Origin: an uncultured Clostridiaceae bacterium
GTDB taxonomy: Bacteria; Bacillota; Clostridia; TANB77; CAG-508
Assembly (NCBI GenBank): GCA_946628065.1
Contig: CAMOWC010000013.1
Location: 1-32,411 of the forward strand
Direction of reading: 5' to 3'
DNA length: 32,411 bases
The notes beneath the pieces were generated by a model. It saw nothing but the letters and a program-made list of their open reading frames with translations. It did not search any database and was not told where the DNA came from. The position numbers were made by a program, and so were the translations under genes. Below are positions 8,998 to 16,504 of this stretch, in pieces (positions within the stretch are counted from its first letter, which is position 1; every line of letters starts with the position of its first letter).

Positions 8998-9168
8998 ATG
9001 GCATACAAAATTACAGAAAAATGTATTAGTTGTGGAGCTTGTGCAGGGGCTTGCCCAGTAGGATGCATTGCGCAAGGTAGCGAAAGATACCAAATTGATC
9101 CAGCACAATGCATAGCATGTGGAACATGTGCTGGGGTTTGCCCAGTAGGTGCACCAGAGGCTGAATAA
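8998..9168 (+). CDS. 2[4Fe-4S] ferredoxin
   Basis: A 56-residue clostridial-type ferredoxin. Two CxxCxxCxxxCP motifs (Cys 9/12/15/19 and 38/41/44/48) hold two [4Fe-4S] clusters. It carries low-potential electrons and is the likely partner of the pyruvate:ferredoxin oxidoreductase encoded just beyond on the other strand. A strong AAAGGAGGGG ribosome binding site precedes the ATG. It follows the PSP1 gene by 18 bases and is probably cotranscribed with it, and it ends before the long hairpin at 9188. Confidence 0.93.
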   Translation: MAYKITEKCISCGACAGACPVGCIAQGSERYQIDPAQCIACGTCAGVCPVGAPEAE

Positions 9169-9187
9169 ACGCTAAATTAATGATTTT

Positions 9188-9232
9188 TTTGGGGACGTTG
9201 ATAAAAAGTTTCTTTTTATCAACGTCCCCAAA
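9188..9232. terminator. Perfect 21-bp hairpin, bidirectional terminator or REP-like element
   Basis: Arms 9188-9208 and 9212-9232 are exactly complementary around a three-base loop. Each begins with TTTGGGGACGTTGAT read in its own direction. It lies between convergent genes (ferredoxin and porB), a good place for a two-way terminator. The GGGGAC/GTCCCC core is shared with the repeat at the left edge of the window. Confidence 0.75.
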
Positions 9233-9235
9233 TGG

Positions 9236-10189
9236 TTATTCTTTATTTGTCATTGCTTCTAAATCTAGTAATTCTTGCCATCTTGCATCTACTTCTTTTT
9301 GGAATTCTTCTATCATCCATTCATTTCCAGGTTTAAACATGTGTTTAAATCTCTTTTGCGGTTTTAAGAATTCTTCAATTGGTAATTTATTAGTTGGCTT
9401 GTAGTTTATAATGTATTTTCCATTAATTACTTCATATAGTGGCCAATAGCATGTTTCTACAGCCAGTTTATTTATTTGCATTAAATCTTCTGTCTTATAT
9501 CCCCATCCTCTTGGACATGGAGCAAGTACATTTAAAAATGCAGGACCCTCTGTATAAATTGCTTTTTCAGCTTTTTCATATAAATCTTTGTAATTATTAA
9601 GAGCAATACTTTGTGCAACATAAGGAATGTGATGTCCTACTAAAACTTTTGTTAAATCTTTTCTAGATTGCATTTTTCCAGGTATTTTGCTACCTGCAGG
9701 TGTTGTTGTTGTATCTGCAAATTTTGGTGTTGCAGAAGAACGTTGAATACCTGTATTCATGTATGCACCATTATCATAGCATACATAAACCATATCATGT
9801 CCTCTTTCCATTGCACCAGATAAACTTTGCAATCCTATATCATATGTACCACCGTCACCACCAAAAGCGATAAATTTTGTATGCTCGTCTTCTGGCAGCT
9901 TTCCTTGTCTTTTTAATGATTTGTATGCAGCTTCAACTCCAGATTCAGTTGCTGCTGCACATTCGAATGCTGTGTGTATAAAAGAATCTGTCCATGCTGT
10001 ATATGGATAAATGAATGTAGAAACTTCCATACAACCTGTAGCTCCAGCAACAACTGCATGGTCTTCTGGCTTTAAGGCTCTCATAACCATTCTTGCAACA
10101 GATGGAGCTCCACAACCAGCACACATTCTATGTCCTGCAGTAAAACGAGAAGGCTTTTCTGCAACTACTTCTTTTAAATTATATGCCAT
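9236..10189 (-). CDS. porB: Pyruvate/2-oxoacid:ferredoxin oxidoreductase, beta subunit
   Basis: A 317-residue beta subunit that binds thiamine diphosphate and one [4Fe-4S] cluster. The TPP-binding region reads GGDGGTYDIGLQSLSGA, with YDNGAYMNTG after it. Cluster cysteines include CAGCGAPS near residue 25 and others at CYD and CPRGWGY. With PorA, PorD and PorG it converts pyruvate and CoA to acetyl-CoA, CO2 and reduced ferredoxin in the cytoplasm. Its start follows AAAGGAG, 15 bases after porA ends. Other 2-oxoacids (2-ketoisovalerate) are possible substrates for this family. Confidence 0.9.
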   Translation of the reverse strand: MAYNLKEVVAEKPSRFTAGHRMCAGCGAPSVARMVMRALKPEDHAVVAGATGCMEVSTFIYPYTAWTDSFIHTAFECAAATESGVEAAYKSLKRQGKLPEDEHTKFIAFGGDGGTYDIGLQSLSGAMERGHDMVYVCYDNGAYMNTGIQRSSATPKFADTTTTPAGSKIPGKMQSRKDLTKVLVGHHIPYVAQSIALNNYKDLYEKAEKAIYTEGPAFLNVLAPCPRGWGYKTEDLMQINKLAVETCYWPLYEVINGKYIINYKPTNKLPIEEFLKPQKRFKHMFKPGNEWMIEEFQKEVDARWQELLDLEAMTNKE

Positions 10190-10204
10190 AATTAAAACTC
10201 CTTT

Positions 10205-11389
10205 CTATTTCTCTCTGATACCTAAGTATCTAAATGGATTTTCAGCTTTTCCAACTTTTGCAACTTCTACTAAATCTTTATATACAGTTTCAATATCGCT
10301 TGCTGGAACATCTCTACCGCCGATACCGTATATATAGTTTACAGTTGGTACTGCAACTCCGTTTACAAACATTGAAGATGTAACATCTTCAAATAATGCA
10401 CCACCGGCACCATTTACTGAATCTGCTTTATCTAAAACTGCAATTGCTTTTTGACCTTGTAATGCTTTGGCAATTTCATCAACTGGGAAAGGTCTAAACA
10501 TACGTACTTTAAGCACACCAGCTTTTATACCTTGCTCCCTTAACCTGTCTGCAGCGTATTTTGCAGTTCCTGCTGTTGAGTTCATGCAAACTATGGTAAG
10601 CTCACTATCATCCATTTTGTATTCTTCAAAGAAACCATAATGTCTTCCAGTTAATTTCTCGAAATCTGCTGATACTTCAGCGATTACTTTTTTAGCATTT
10701 CTCATAGCTTCTGCTTGAGCTTTTTTATGTTCAAATAGATATCCTTGTAAATCCAAAGGACCAATTGCAATTGGCTCTTTTCTATTTAACAAATAATGCT
10801 CAGGTTTGTATGTCCCTACAAATTCTTTTACTTTATCGTCTTCAAGAAGCTCAATATTTTCAATTGAATGTGATGTGATAAATCCATCTTGGCATACCAT
10901 TAAAGGTAATTGAACATCTTTGTGTTCTGCAATTCTATGTGCCATAAGAAGGTTATCATATGCTTCTTGATTGCTTTCTGAAAATAGTTGTATCCAACCA
11001 CTATCACGAACACCCATTGCATCTGAGTGATCATTATGAATATTTAAAGGACCAGATACTGCACGGTTTACCAAACTCATAACTATAGGAAGTCTTAAGC
11101 TTGATGCAATATAGATCATTTCCCACATAAGAGAAAGACCATTTGATGATGTAGCAGTCATTGCTCTGGCACCAGCTGCTTCTGCACCAATACATGCAGA
11201 CATAGCACTATGTTCACTTTCTACAGCAACAAATTCTGTATCTACAGCTCCATTACTTACAAAGCTTGAAAAATACTGTGGTATTTCTGTAGAAGGTGTA
11301 ATTGGGAAAGCAGCTACAACGTCTGGATTGATTTGTTTCATTGCAATAGCAGCGGCTTCATTTCCACTTAATCTTTCACGTATTCCCAT
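10205..11389 (-). CDS. porA: Pyruvate/2-oxoacid:ferredoxin oxidoreductase, alpha subunit
   Basis: A 394-residue alpha subunit of the four-subunit 2-oxoacid:ferredoxin oxidoreductases. It starts with LSGNEAAAIAMKQ and the pyrimidine-binding block AAFPITPSTEIPQYF, then EHSAMSACIGAEAAGARAMT and the active-site stretch around TSSNGLSLMWEM. The transketolase C-terminal domain follows (about 255-390). The length is normal for separate alpha chains. It sits between porD and porB in one minus-strand operon with gaps of about 15 bases. Confidence 0.92.
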   Translation of the reverse strand: MGIRERLSGNEAAAIAMKQINPDVVAAFPITPSTEIPQYFSSFVSNGAVDTEFVAVESEHSAMSACIGAEAAGARAMTATSSNGLSLMWEMIYIASSLRLPIVMSLVNRAVSGPLNIHNDHSDAMGVRDSGWIQLFSESNQEAYDNLLMAHRIAEHKDVQLPLMVCQDGFITSHSIENIELLEDDKVKEFVGTYKPEHYLLNRKEPIAIGPLDLQGYLFEHKKAQAEAMRNAKKVIAEVSADFEKLTGRHYGFFEEYKMDDSELTIVCMNSTAGTAKYAADRLREQGIKAGVLKVRMFRPFPVDEIAKALQGQKAIAVLDKADSVNGAGGALFEDVTSSMFVNGVAVPTVNYIYGIGGRDVPASDIETVYKDLVEVAKVGKAENPFRYLGIREK

Positions 11390-11403
11390 TTTTGTTCTCC
11401 TTT

Positions 11404-11691
11404 CTATTTCATTTCAATTGCTCCGAATGGGCATACTTTTGCACATATACCGCATCCTTTACAATAATCATAATTAAAATCTTCACGTTTTTGTTCGTGG
11501 TTTACAGGTATAGCATCATCTGGGCAAACAGGGAAACAAAGTCCACATTGTTTGCATTTTTCAGGAATATATACTGGCTTTTGAGAACGCCAGTCGCCAG
11601 TTTTAAATTCTCTTGCGTTTCCTGCATCATAAATTGTTCCACCAACTGTAAGGTCTTGCCATGGTGTATTTGTAGTCATTTTTTCGCTCAT
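11404..11691 (-). CDS. porD: Pyruvate/2-oxoacid:ferredoxin oxidoreductase, delta (ferredoxin-like) subunit
   Basis: A 95-residue subunit with two [4Fe-4S] motifs, CKQCGLCFPVCPDDAI and CKGCGICAKVCPFGAI, which pass electrons from the TPP site to free ferredoxin. The N-terminal 40 residues with DWRSQKPVYIPEKC are typical of PorD. The ribosome binding site AAAAGGAGG lies upstream. The unusual feature is the 230-base gap to porG on its 5' side, which contains a folded element (see 11735-11925). Confidence 0.92.
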   Translation of the reverse strand: MSEKMTTNTPWQDLTVGGTIYDAGNAREFKTGDWRSQKPVYIPEKCKQCGLCFPVCPDDAIPVNHEQKREDFNYDYCKGCGICAKVCPFGAIEMK

Positions 11692-11734
11692 TAATTTTCC
11701 TCCTTTTAAAAGTTGAATTCTTTTGATTTAAGCC

Positions 11735-11925
11735 CACTCCCGGTGAGTTATATTTTTTCCTTCTCATTGCCCCATCATAGAACTTGTAACTCGTGATTTG
11801 CACTCATACAAGTTCTGCGGCGGTCATCCCGGAGCCATTCGGCAGAAAAAATATAGAACTCAGCTCGCGCTATGCTGAGACAATGAGGACATTCCTCGCA
11901 AGAGGTGTGTCCCCTTGTCTCAATT
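11735..11925 (-). other. Structured GC-richer intergenic element inside the por operon
   Basis: About 190 bases, clearly richer in GC than the surroundings, with at least four inverted repeats. A 15-base outer pair is GAGTTATATTTTTTC (11745-11759) with its complement plus a two-base bulge at 11845-11861. AGAACTTGTA (11779-11788) pairs with TACAAGTTCT (11807-11816), and CTCAGC (11859-11864) with GCTGAG (11874-11879). A long imperfect hairpin runs from 11877 to 11921, closed by GAGACAA/TTGTCTC and capped with CCTC-GCAA-GAGG. No ORF or known riboswitch is recognisable. It could be a miniature mobile or REP-type element, or an operon-internal RNA structure. The strand given is that of the operon. 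Confidence 0.5.
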
Positions 11926-12505
11926 AATTAACTTTTTTAACTTCGCTTAAAGCAAGCTCTAAGGCCTTCATATTACCGTCAATTACTTCAGGCTTTTTAG
12001 CAAATTTATGCTTAAATGAGCCAATCATATCAGCTAGAAAATCTTCGTCTGACATAATTCCACTAACTTTAACAATTGCTGCAAGCATAGGAGTATTTGG
12101 AAAATATTGTCCTAAAGCTTCCATAGATACTTTTCTAGCATCAATAGAATAAATGCTTCCTTCATAATTTTTTAATGCATTTTTTAGGTATTCTCCATCC
12201 TTTGTTGTGTTGATAATAATAGCACCTTCTTTTTTTAGACCAGCTGTAACATTAACACTCTCTAAAAGTGTGTCATCAACTACTACAACATAGTCTGGCT
12301 CATAGATGTTACTATGAATTGTTATAGGTGAACTACTAATTCGATTATAAGCAGTAATAGGAGCACCCATTCTTTCAGGTCCATATTCAGGGAAGCCTTG
12401 AATATATTTGCCTGTGTTAAAAGCAGCGTCAGCAAGTAGCAATGATGCAGTTTTTGCACCTTGACCACCTCTTCCGTGCCATCTGATTTCAATCAAATCG
12501 TTCAT
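11924..12505 (-). CDS. porG: Pyruvate/2-oxoacid:ferredoxin oxidoreductase, gamma subunit
   Basis: A 193-residue gamma subunit. The N-terminal IEIRWHGRGGQGAKTASLLL is the family signature, followed by FPEYGPERMGAPITAYNRIS. It helps bind CoA in the oxidoreductase complex. It is the first gene of the operon. The ATG at 12505 is preferred because AAAGGAGGG is placed correctly before it; the longer version from TTG 12529 would contain this ribosome binding site. The gene order porG-porD-porA-porB is the usual one. Confidence 0.9.
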   Translation of the reverse strand: MNDLIEIRWHGRGGQGAKTASLLLADAAFNTGKYIQGFPEYGPERMGAPITAYNRISSSPITIHSNIYEPDYVVVVDDTLLESVNVTAGLKKEGAIIINTTKDGEYLKNALKNYEGSIYSIDARKVSMEALGQYFPNTPMLAAIVKVSGIMSDEDFLADMIGSFKHKFAKKPEVIDGNMKALELALSEVKKVN

Positions 12506-12532
12506 AAAGTGAACCCTCCTTTTATACAAAAC

Positions 12533-12561
12533 AGTATATTTCTAAAATTAAAAAAAGTCAA
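12533..12561 (-). promoter_or_regulatory. Promoter of the por operon
   Basis: Read on the minus strand, TTGACT (12561-12556) and TATACT (12538-12533) are separated by 17 bases, about 30 bases before the porG start. This is a near-consensus sigma-A promoter and fits strong expression of a central metabolic enzyme. Confidence 0.7.
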
Positions 12562-12569
12562 TAAAAACC

Positions 12570-12598
12570 TTGAAAAGAAAAAACGAATAACGTATAAT
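12570..12598 (+). promoter_or_regulatory. Promoter of the LamG-like surface protein gene
   Basis: TTGAAA (12570-12575) and a perfect TATAAT (12593-12598) are 17 bases apart, divergent from the por promoter. The gene start at 12635 has AAGGAGG upstream. Confidence 0.7.
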
Positions 12599-12634
12599 TA
12601 AATTGATTATTCTAACTAAACCAAGGAGGAACAA

Positions 12635-13768
12635 ATGAGAAAGAATGATAGAGGTGCTATTACGCTTTTTACGCTTATTGCAGGACTTTTCTTTGTAGCA
12701 TTTTTAACATCTATGCTATTAATAGGGGCTGTAAAAAGACAATCTCAAATAGAAGCAACAAAACAAACAGAAAAATTATATTCTCAGGGCAATGCAAATG
12801 AAATATATGATAGCTATTTTGGTGGAGATGCAGTACCTATATATACTTTTGCACAACTTAAAGAGATGTGCAGTGGGAAAGAAATAGTTATAAACGAAGA
12901 GGGGGGAAAGTATTTTACTTTTTCACCAAGTGCAATATACATTTTACGAAATGACTTAGAGGGAGAACATAATGGAATATTATCTATTCCTCCAGTAGCA
13001 TTTACTGAAAATGGCAGACTAGAGGGAAATGGAAAAACAATTAAAATAAAAGACACGAGTAAAACAGCAGATGAAACTTATTATTATTACAATAGTAGCA
13101 ATAATTATGCTTTTCCGTTAACAAAAGAAGGATATTCATATTTAGGATTACAATTATATTTTGATGGCGTAAACAATACAGCTAATGGACATAGTAACAC
13201 TACTACAATTTGGAAAGATATCAGTGGAAATGGAAATGATGCAACAATCACAGGAGGAACATGGAATACAGACTCATTATTATTTGACGGTGTAGATGAT
13301 TCGGCTGACGTGAGCTTTAATACGGACTTCTCACCTGCAACTACAGTCCAATGTACATATTTATTGAAAGATGCAAACGCAGCATTTGTATGGAGTTTTT
13401 ATAATGACACTACAACAAATTATCGTTTTGCAGGAGGATATAGAAGTGGAACTATATATGTTAAAAACGATTCAGGAGGTGTAAAAACTTACGGTACATT
13501 TGATCAAACTAACAAAACAGCAATGAATACTACAATTTTAAAACCTTCGGAGAATAAATGTACTTTTTATAGAGATGCAGATTCCACACCAGGATATTTT
13601 AATACTGAAGGAATTAACGATAATATACATGCGACTGGAATATCATTTGCAAGATGGAACATATACCATGAAGTAAAGATGTATAGATTCATGGTATATA
13701 ACCGAGAACTATCAAGAGAGGAAATTGAACATAACTACAAAGTAGATAAAACAAGAGTAAACTTTTAA
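12635..13768 (+). CDS. Membrane-anchored protein with a LamG-like C-terminal domain
   Basis: A 377-residue exported protein. The N-terminus RKNDRGAITLFTLIAG plus a hydrophobic run to about residue 30 forms an uncleaved or pilin-like anchor. Residues 30-150 have no recognised fold. From about 165 the sequence LYFDGVNNT, WKDISGNGNDATITGG, LLFDGVDDSADV and the closing MVYNRELSREEIEHNY match LamG/concanavalin-like domains, which usually bind sugars or surface partners. It stands alone between its own promoter and terminator. The same kind of hydrophobic start is not seen in the larger surface protein at the right end, so a shared system is only a guess. The ligand is unknown. Confidence 0.7.
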   Translation: MRKNDRGAITLFTLIAGLFFVAFLTSMLLIGAVKRQSQIEATKQTEKLYSQGNANEIYDSYFGGDAVPIYTFAQLKEMCSGKEIVINEEGGKYFTFSPSAIYILRNDLEGEHNGILSIPPVAFTENGRLEGNGKTIKIKDTSKTADETYYYYNSSNNYAFPLTKEGYSYLGLQLYFDGVNNTANGHSNTTTIWKDISGNGNDATITGGTWNTDSLLFDGVDDSADVSFNTDFSPATTVQCTYLLKDANAAFVWSFYNDTTTNYRFAGGYRSGTIYVKNDSGGVKTYGTFDQTNKTAMNTTILKPSENKCTFYRDADSTPGYFNTEGINDNIHATGISFARWNIYHEVKMYRFMVYNRELSREEIEHNYKVDKTRVNF

Positions 13769-13783
13769 TAGAAAATATCTTCA

Positions 13784-13812
13784 AAAAGAGCCATAAACAT
13801 GGCTCTTTTGTA
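13784..13812 (+). terminator. Rho-independent terminator of the LamG-like gene
   Basis: AAAAGAGCC (13784-13792) and GGCTCTTTT (13801-13809) form a 9-bp stem with an 8-base loop, with the T run included in the second arm. Confidence 0.85.
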
Positions 13813-13841
13813 TTGACTTTTGACGAAAAAGAATATAAAAT
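13813..13841 (+). promoter_or_regulatory. Promoter of the minDE-rodA-dus cluster
   Basis: TTGACT (13813-13818) and TAAAAT (13836-13841) are 17 bases apart, directly after the preceding terminator and about 57 bases before the minD start. Confidence 0.6.
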
Positions 13842-13897
13842 ATGTGTAGCAAAAAAGAAGCATTTTTCATTTGCAAAATAAGGAGGAAAAAACGAAA

Positions 13898-14692
13898 ATG
13901 GGAGAAGTTATCGTTATTACATCAGGAAAAGGTGGAGTTGGAAAGACAACGACAACAGCAAACTTAGGTTCAGCTCTTGCTCTAGAAGGAAAAAAAGTTG
14001 TACTTGTAGATACAGACATTGGGCTTCGTAACCTAGATGTTGTTATGGGGTTAGAGAATAGAATAGTATACGATATAGTAGATGTTGTTGAAGAAAAGTG
14101 CAAATTAAGACAAGCCCTAATTAAGGATAAGCGTTTTCCAGAACTTTTCTTACTTCCTGCTGCCCAAACAAGAGATAAAAGTGCTGTAAATGAAGAACAA
14201 ATGAAGGATTTAACATCAAAACTTAAGGAAGAGTTTGACTATATATTAATTGATTGCCCTGCAGGAATTGAGCAAGGGTTTAAAAATGCTATTGCTGGAG
14301 CAAATAGAGCAATAGTAGTTACAACTGCAGAAATTTCCGCTATAAGAGATGCTGACAGAATTATAGGATTACTAGAATCCTCAGAAATAAAAAATCCAGA
14401 GCTTATTGTAAATAGACTTCGTCCAGGAATGGTAAAGAAAGGCGAAATGATGGACGTAAATGACATCGTTGATCTTCTTTCAATAGAATTAATTGGTGTA
14501 GTGCCAGATGATGAATATATTATTACACAAACAAACAAAGGAGAGCCTGTTGTTTCAAACAAAAAGGCACCTTCAGGAAAGGCATACATGGAAATAGCTA
14601 AGAGAATTTTAGGAGAGAATATTGAAGTTAGCATACCAGGAAGGAAACAAAGCTTTTTCGAAAAGCTGAAAAGAATATTCAGTCGTAAATAA
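13898..14692 (+). CDS. minD: Septum-site determining ATPase MinD
   Basis: A 264-residue ParA/MinD-family ATPase that binds the membrane and controls where the division septum forms. It has the deviant Walker A motif KGGVGKT (residues 11-17), DTDIGLRNLDVVMGLENR, the Walker B block DYILIDCPAGIEQGF and PDDEYIITQTNKGEP. The C-terminal amphipathic helix FFEKLKRIFSRK is the membrane-targeting sequence. The ATG at 13898 follows AAGGAGG; an earlier in-frame TTG at 13871 precedes that site and is rejected. minE follows after 21 bases. Confidence 0.95.
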   Translation: MGEVIVITSGKGGVGKTTTTANLGSALALEGKKVVLVDTDIGLRNLDVVMGLENRIVYDIVDVVEEKCKLRQALIKDKRFPELFLLPAAQTRDKSAVNEEQMKDLTSKLKEEFDYILIDCPAGIEQGFKNAIAGANRAIVVTTAEISAIRDADRIIGLLESSEIKNPELIVNRLRPGMVKKGEMMDVNDIVDLLSIELIGVVPDDEYIITQTNKGEPVVSNKKAPSGKAYMEIAKRILGENIEVSIPGRKQSFFEKLKRIFSRK

Positions 14693-14713
14693 TTACTTTA
14701 TAGGAGGAAGGGT

Positions 14714-15289
14714 ATGTTTGAAAGTATTTTGAACTTTTTTAGAGGGCTTAAGAAATCTGAAACTAAAACTTCAAATTCAGGCGGAACTGCAAAAGAAAGA
14801 CTTCATCTTGTGTTAATGCAAGATAGAGCTAATGTTTCGGCAGACTTCTTAGAACTCATGAAACAAGAAATTATAGAAGTTATTAAAAAATATATTGAAG
14901 TAGATGAAAGCGCTATAGATGTGAGATTAACACATAAAAATGGGGAAAATGGAGAGAATGGCGCTCCAGCACTTTATGCTAATATTCCTATTTTAAATAT
15001 TAGAAATGACATGAAAAAAATAGATCCTGCAACAGGAAAAACCGACGTAGAGGTAAATGAAGCAGAAGAGAGCAAAAAGGAAGAAAACAGTAATAACGAA
15101 GAAAGCAGTGAAGAAAAACAAGAAGAAAATAAGGATGGCGTTCAAGTAAAAAACAAACAGGAAGATAAAAAAGAAACAAGCGAGGAAAAAGACTCAGACA
15201 AAGCAGAGAAAAAAGATGAACAAGAAAACAGTGAAAATAATGGAGAAAACGATCAAGACAACAAAGCAGAAGAAAATAAAAATGAATAA
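14714..15289 (+). CDS. minE: Cell division topological specificity factor MinE with an acidic tail
   Basis: A 191-residue protein, about twice the normal MinE length. Residues 1-105 are MinE: an N-terminal membrane/MinD-binding region, then AKERLHLVLMQDRANVSAD, a dimerisation segment and LYANIPILNIR. Residues about 110-191 are a low-complexity tail of Glu, Lys, Asn, Asp and Gln (for example EENSNNEESSEEKQEE) with no hydrophobic positions, so it is surely disordered. MinE stimulates MinD ATPase and drives it off the membrane. The tail is in frame, has no interruptions and keeps the local base composition, so it looks like a genuine extension. Its role is unknown. Confidence 0.9.
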   Translation: MFESILNFFRGLKKSETKTSNSGGTAKERLHLVLMQDRANVSADFLELMKQEIIEVIKKYIEVDESAIDVRLTHKNGENGENGAPALYANIPILNIRNDMKKIDPATGKTDVEVNEAEESKKEENSNNEESSEEKQEENKDGVQVKNKQEDKKETSEEKDSDKAEKKDEQENSENNGENDQDNKAEENKNE

Positions 15290-15292
15290 TTT

Positions 15293-15364
15293 AATGTAGG
15301 GGAGACTAAATCAAAATGTGAATGTACATATTTCTTATGGCAGAGGATATGTAACCCCTACATT
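15293..15364 (+). repeat. Inverted repeat between minE and rodA
   Basis: AATGTAGGGG (15293-15302) and CCCCTACATT (15355-15364) are perfect 10-base complements enclosing 52 bases. CAAAATG/CATTTTG offers an alternative pairing. There is no T run, so it is not a simple terminator. It could be an attenuator or mRNA-processing structure between cotranscribed genes. Confidence 0.45.
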
Positions 15365-15395
15365 TTGCATATTTTAAACAAGTAAAGGGAAAAAA

Positions 15396-16502
15396 GTGAA
15401 GAAGAAATTTTTTAAAAACATGGAATGGGGAATACTAATTTGCAGTGTGCTACTCCTTGCAATAGGCATGGTAGCGCTTTTTTCTGCTACCCAAAATTCA
15501 AACTACGACGAATTTATAAAACAAGGAGTGTGGGCATTGGTAAGTATACCAGCTATAATGGTTTTTATGTTGGTAGATTACGATTTTTTGGCAAAATTAT
15601 CGCCTTTCTTTTATGGGATTTTTATTATATTGCTCGTTGCGGTGTTATTTACTCCGCCAATTAATGGAGCATCTAGTTGGTTTGTACTAGGGCCAGTGTC
15701 ATTCCAGCCTGCAGAGCTTGCAAAAGTTTTCGTTATTTTGTTTGTTAGCTATGTAATTAACTTACTTTGCAAAAAAGGAAGAGTAGAAATTAATAAAATT
15801 TGGAAATTAGGGTTAGTACTTATCTCAGCTGCTGCACCAATACTACTTATTGCGAAACAGCCTGATATTGGAACTGCAATGGTTTTCTTTATAGCATTGT
15901 GTTTTATGCTATTTGCAAGTGGAATAAAAGCAAAGTTTATTATCGCAGCTGTATTACTTGTTATAATTTTATTACCTATACTTTATTTCTTTGTTCTACC
16001 AGAACATGCAAAAACAAGAATAGAAGTTTTTTTAGACCCTGAACAAGACCCGAGAGGAGCAGGATATAATATTATACAATCAAAATTAGCAATTGGCGCA
16101 GGAGAGCTTTTGGGAATGGGAATATTTAAGGGAAACCAGACTCAGCTTGGATTCCTATATCCAAAGAGCACAGACTTTATATTTGCAGTTATAGGTGAAG
16201 AATTTGGATTTATTGCATCTAGTGTAGTTATAGTTTTGTATGTAATTCTAATTACAAAATCAATATATGTAGCTAAAACTGCAAAAGATGATTTGGGCTC
16301 ATACATTGCTATGGGAATAGCGGGAATGTTTTTCTTCCATATGGCAGAAAACATAGGAATGACAATAGGGTTGCTCCCAATTACAGGAATACCGCTTCCA
16401 TTTGTAAGCTATGGAGGGAGTTCTCTACTTACAAATTTTATAGCTATTGCAATATTATTAAATATAAGTGGAAGGAGACAAAAAGCAATTTTTGTTGAGT
16501 AA
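15396..16502 (+). CDS. rodA: RodA/FtsW-family peptidoglycan glycosyltransferase
   Basis: A 368-residue SEDS protein with about ten membrane helices. Such proteins polymerise lipid II into glycan strands with a partner class B penicillin-binding protein. Visible signatures are NGASSWFVLGPVSFQPAEL, KQPDIGTAMVFF, the loop DPRGAGYNIIQSKLAIGAG with GNQTQLGFLYPKSTDFIFA, and PLPFVSYGGSSLL. Position after minDE and overall length favour RodA (elongation) over FtsW, but the family call is firmer than the choice between them. It starts with GTG at 15396 after AAAGGG. Confidence 0.88.
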   Translation: MKKKFFKNMEWGILICSVLLLAIGMVALFSATQNSNYDEFIKQGVWALVSIPAIMVFMLVDYDFLAKLSPFFYGIFIILLVAVLFTPPINGASSWFVLGPVSFQPAELAKVFVILFVSYVINLLCKKGRVEINKIWKLGLVLISAAAPILLIAKQPDIGTAMVFFIALCFMLFASGIKAKFIIAAVLLVIILLPILYFFVLPEHAKTRIEVFLDPEQDPRGAGYNIIQSKLAIGAGELLGMGIFKGNQTQLGFLYPKSTDFIFAVIGEEFGFIASSVVIVLYVILITKSIYVAKTAKDDLGSYIAMGIAGMFFFHMAENIGMTIGLLPITGIPLPFVSYGGSSLLTNFIAIAILLNISGRRQKAIFVE

Positions 16503-16504
16503 AA

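Noticed and set aside
8406-9113. Long minus-strand ORF of 235 codons over the PSP1 and ferredoxin genes
   Set aside because: It is a serine/leucine-rich mirror of acidic, lysine-rich coding DNA; both plus-strand genes have clear family signatures.
15290-15395. Known riboswitch or ribosomal-protein leader before rodA
   Set aside because: Only one 10-bp inverted repeat is clear, and no conserved aptamer core was recognised.
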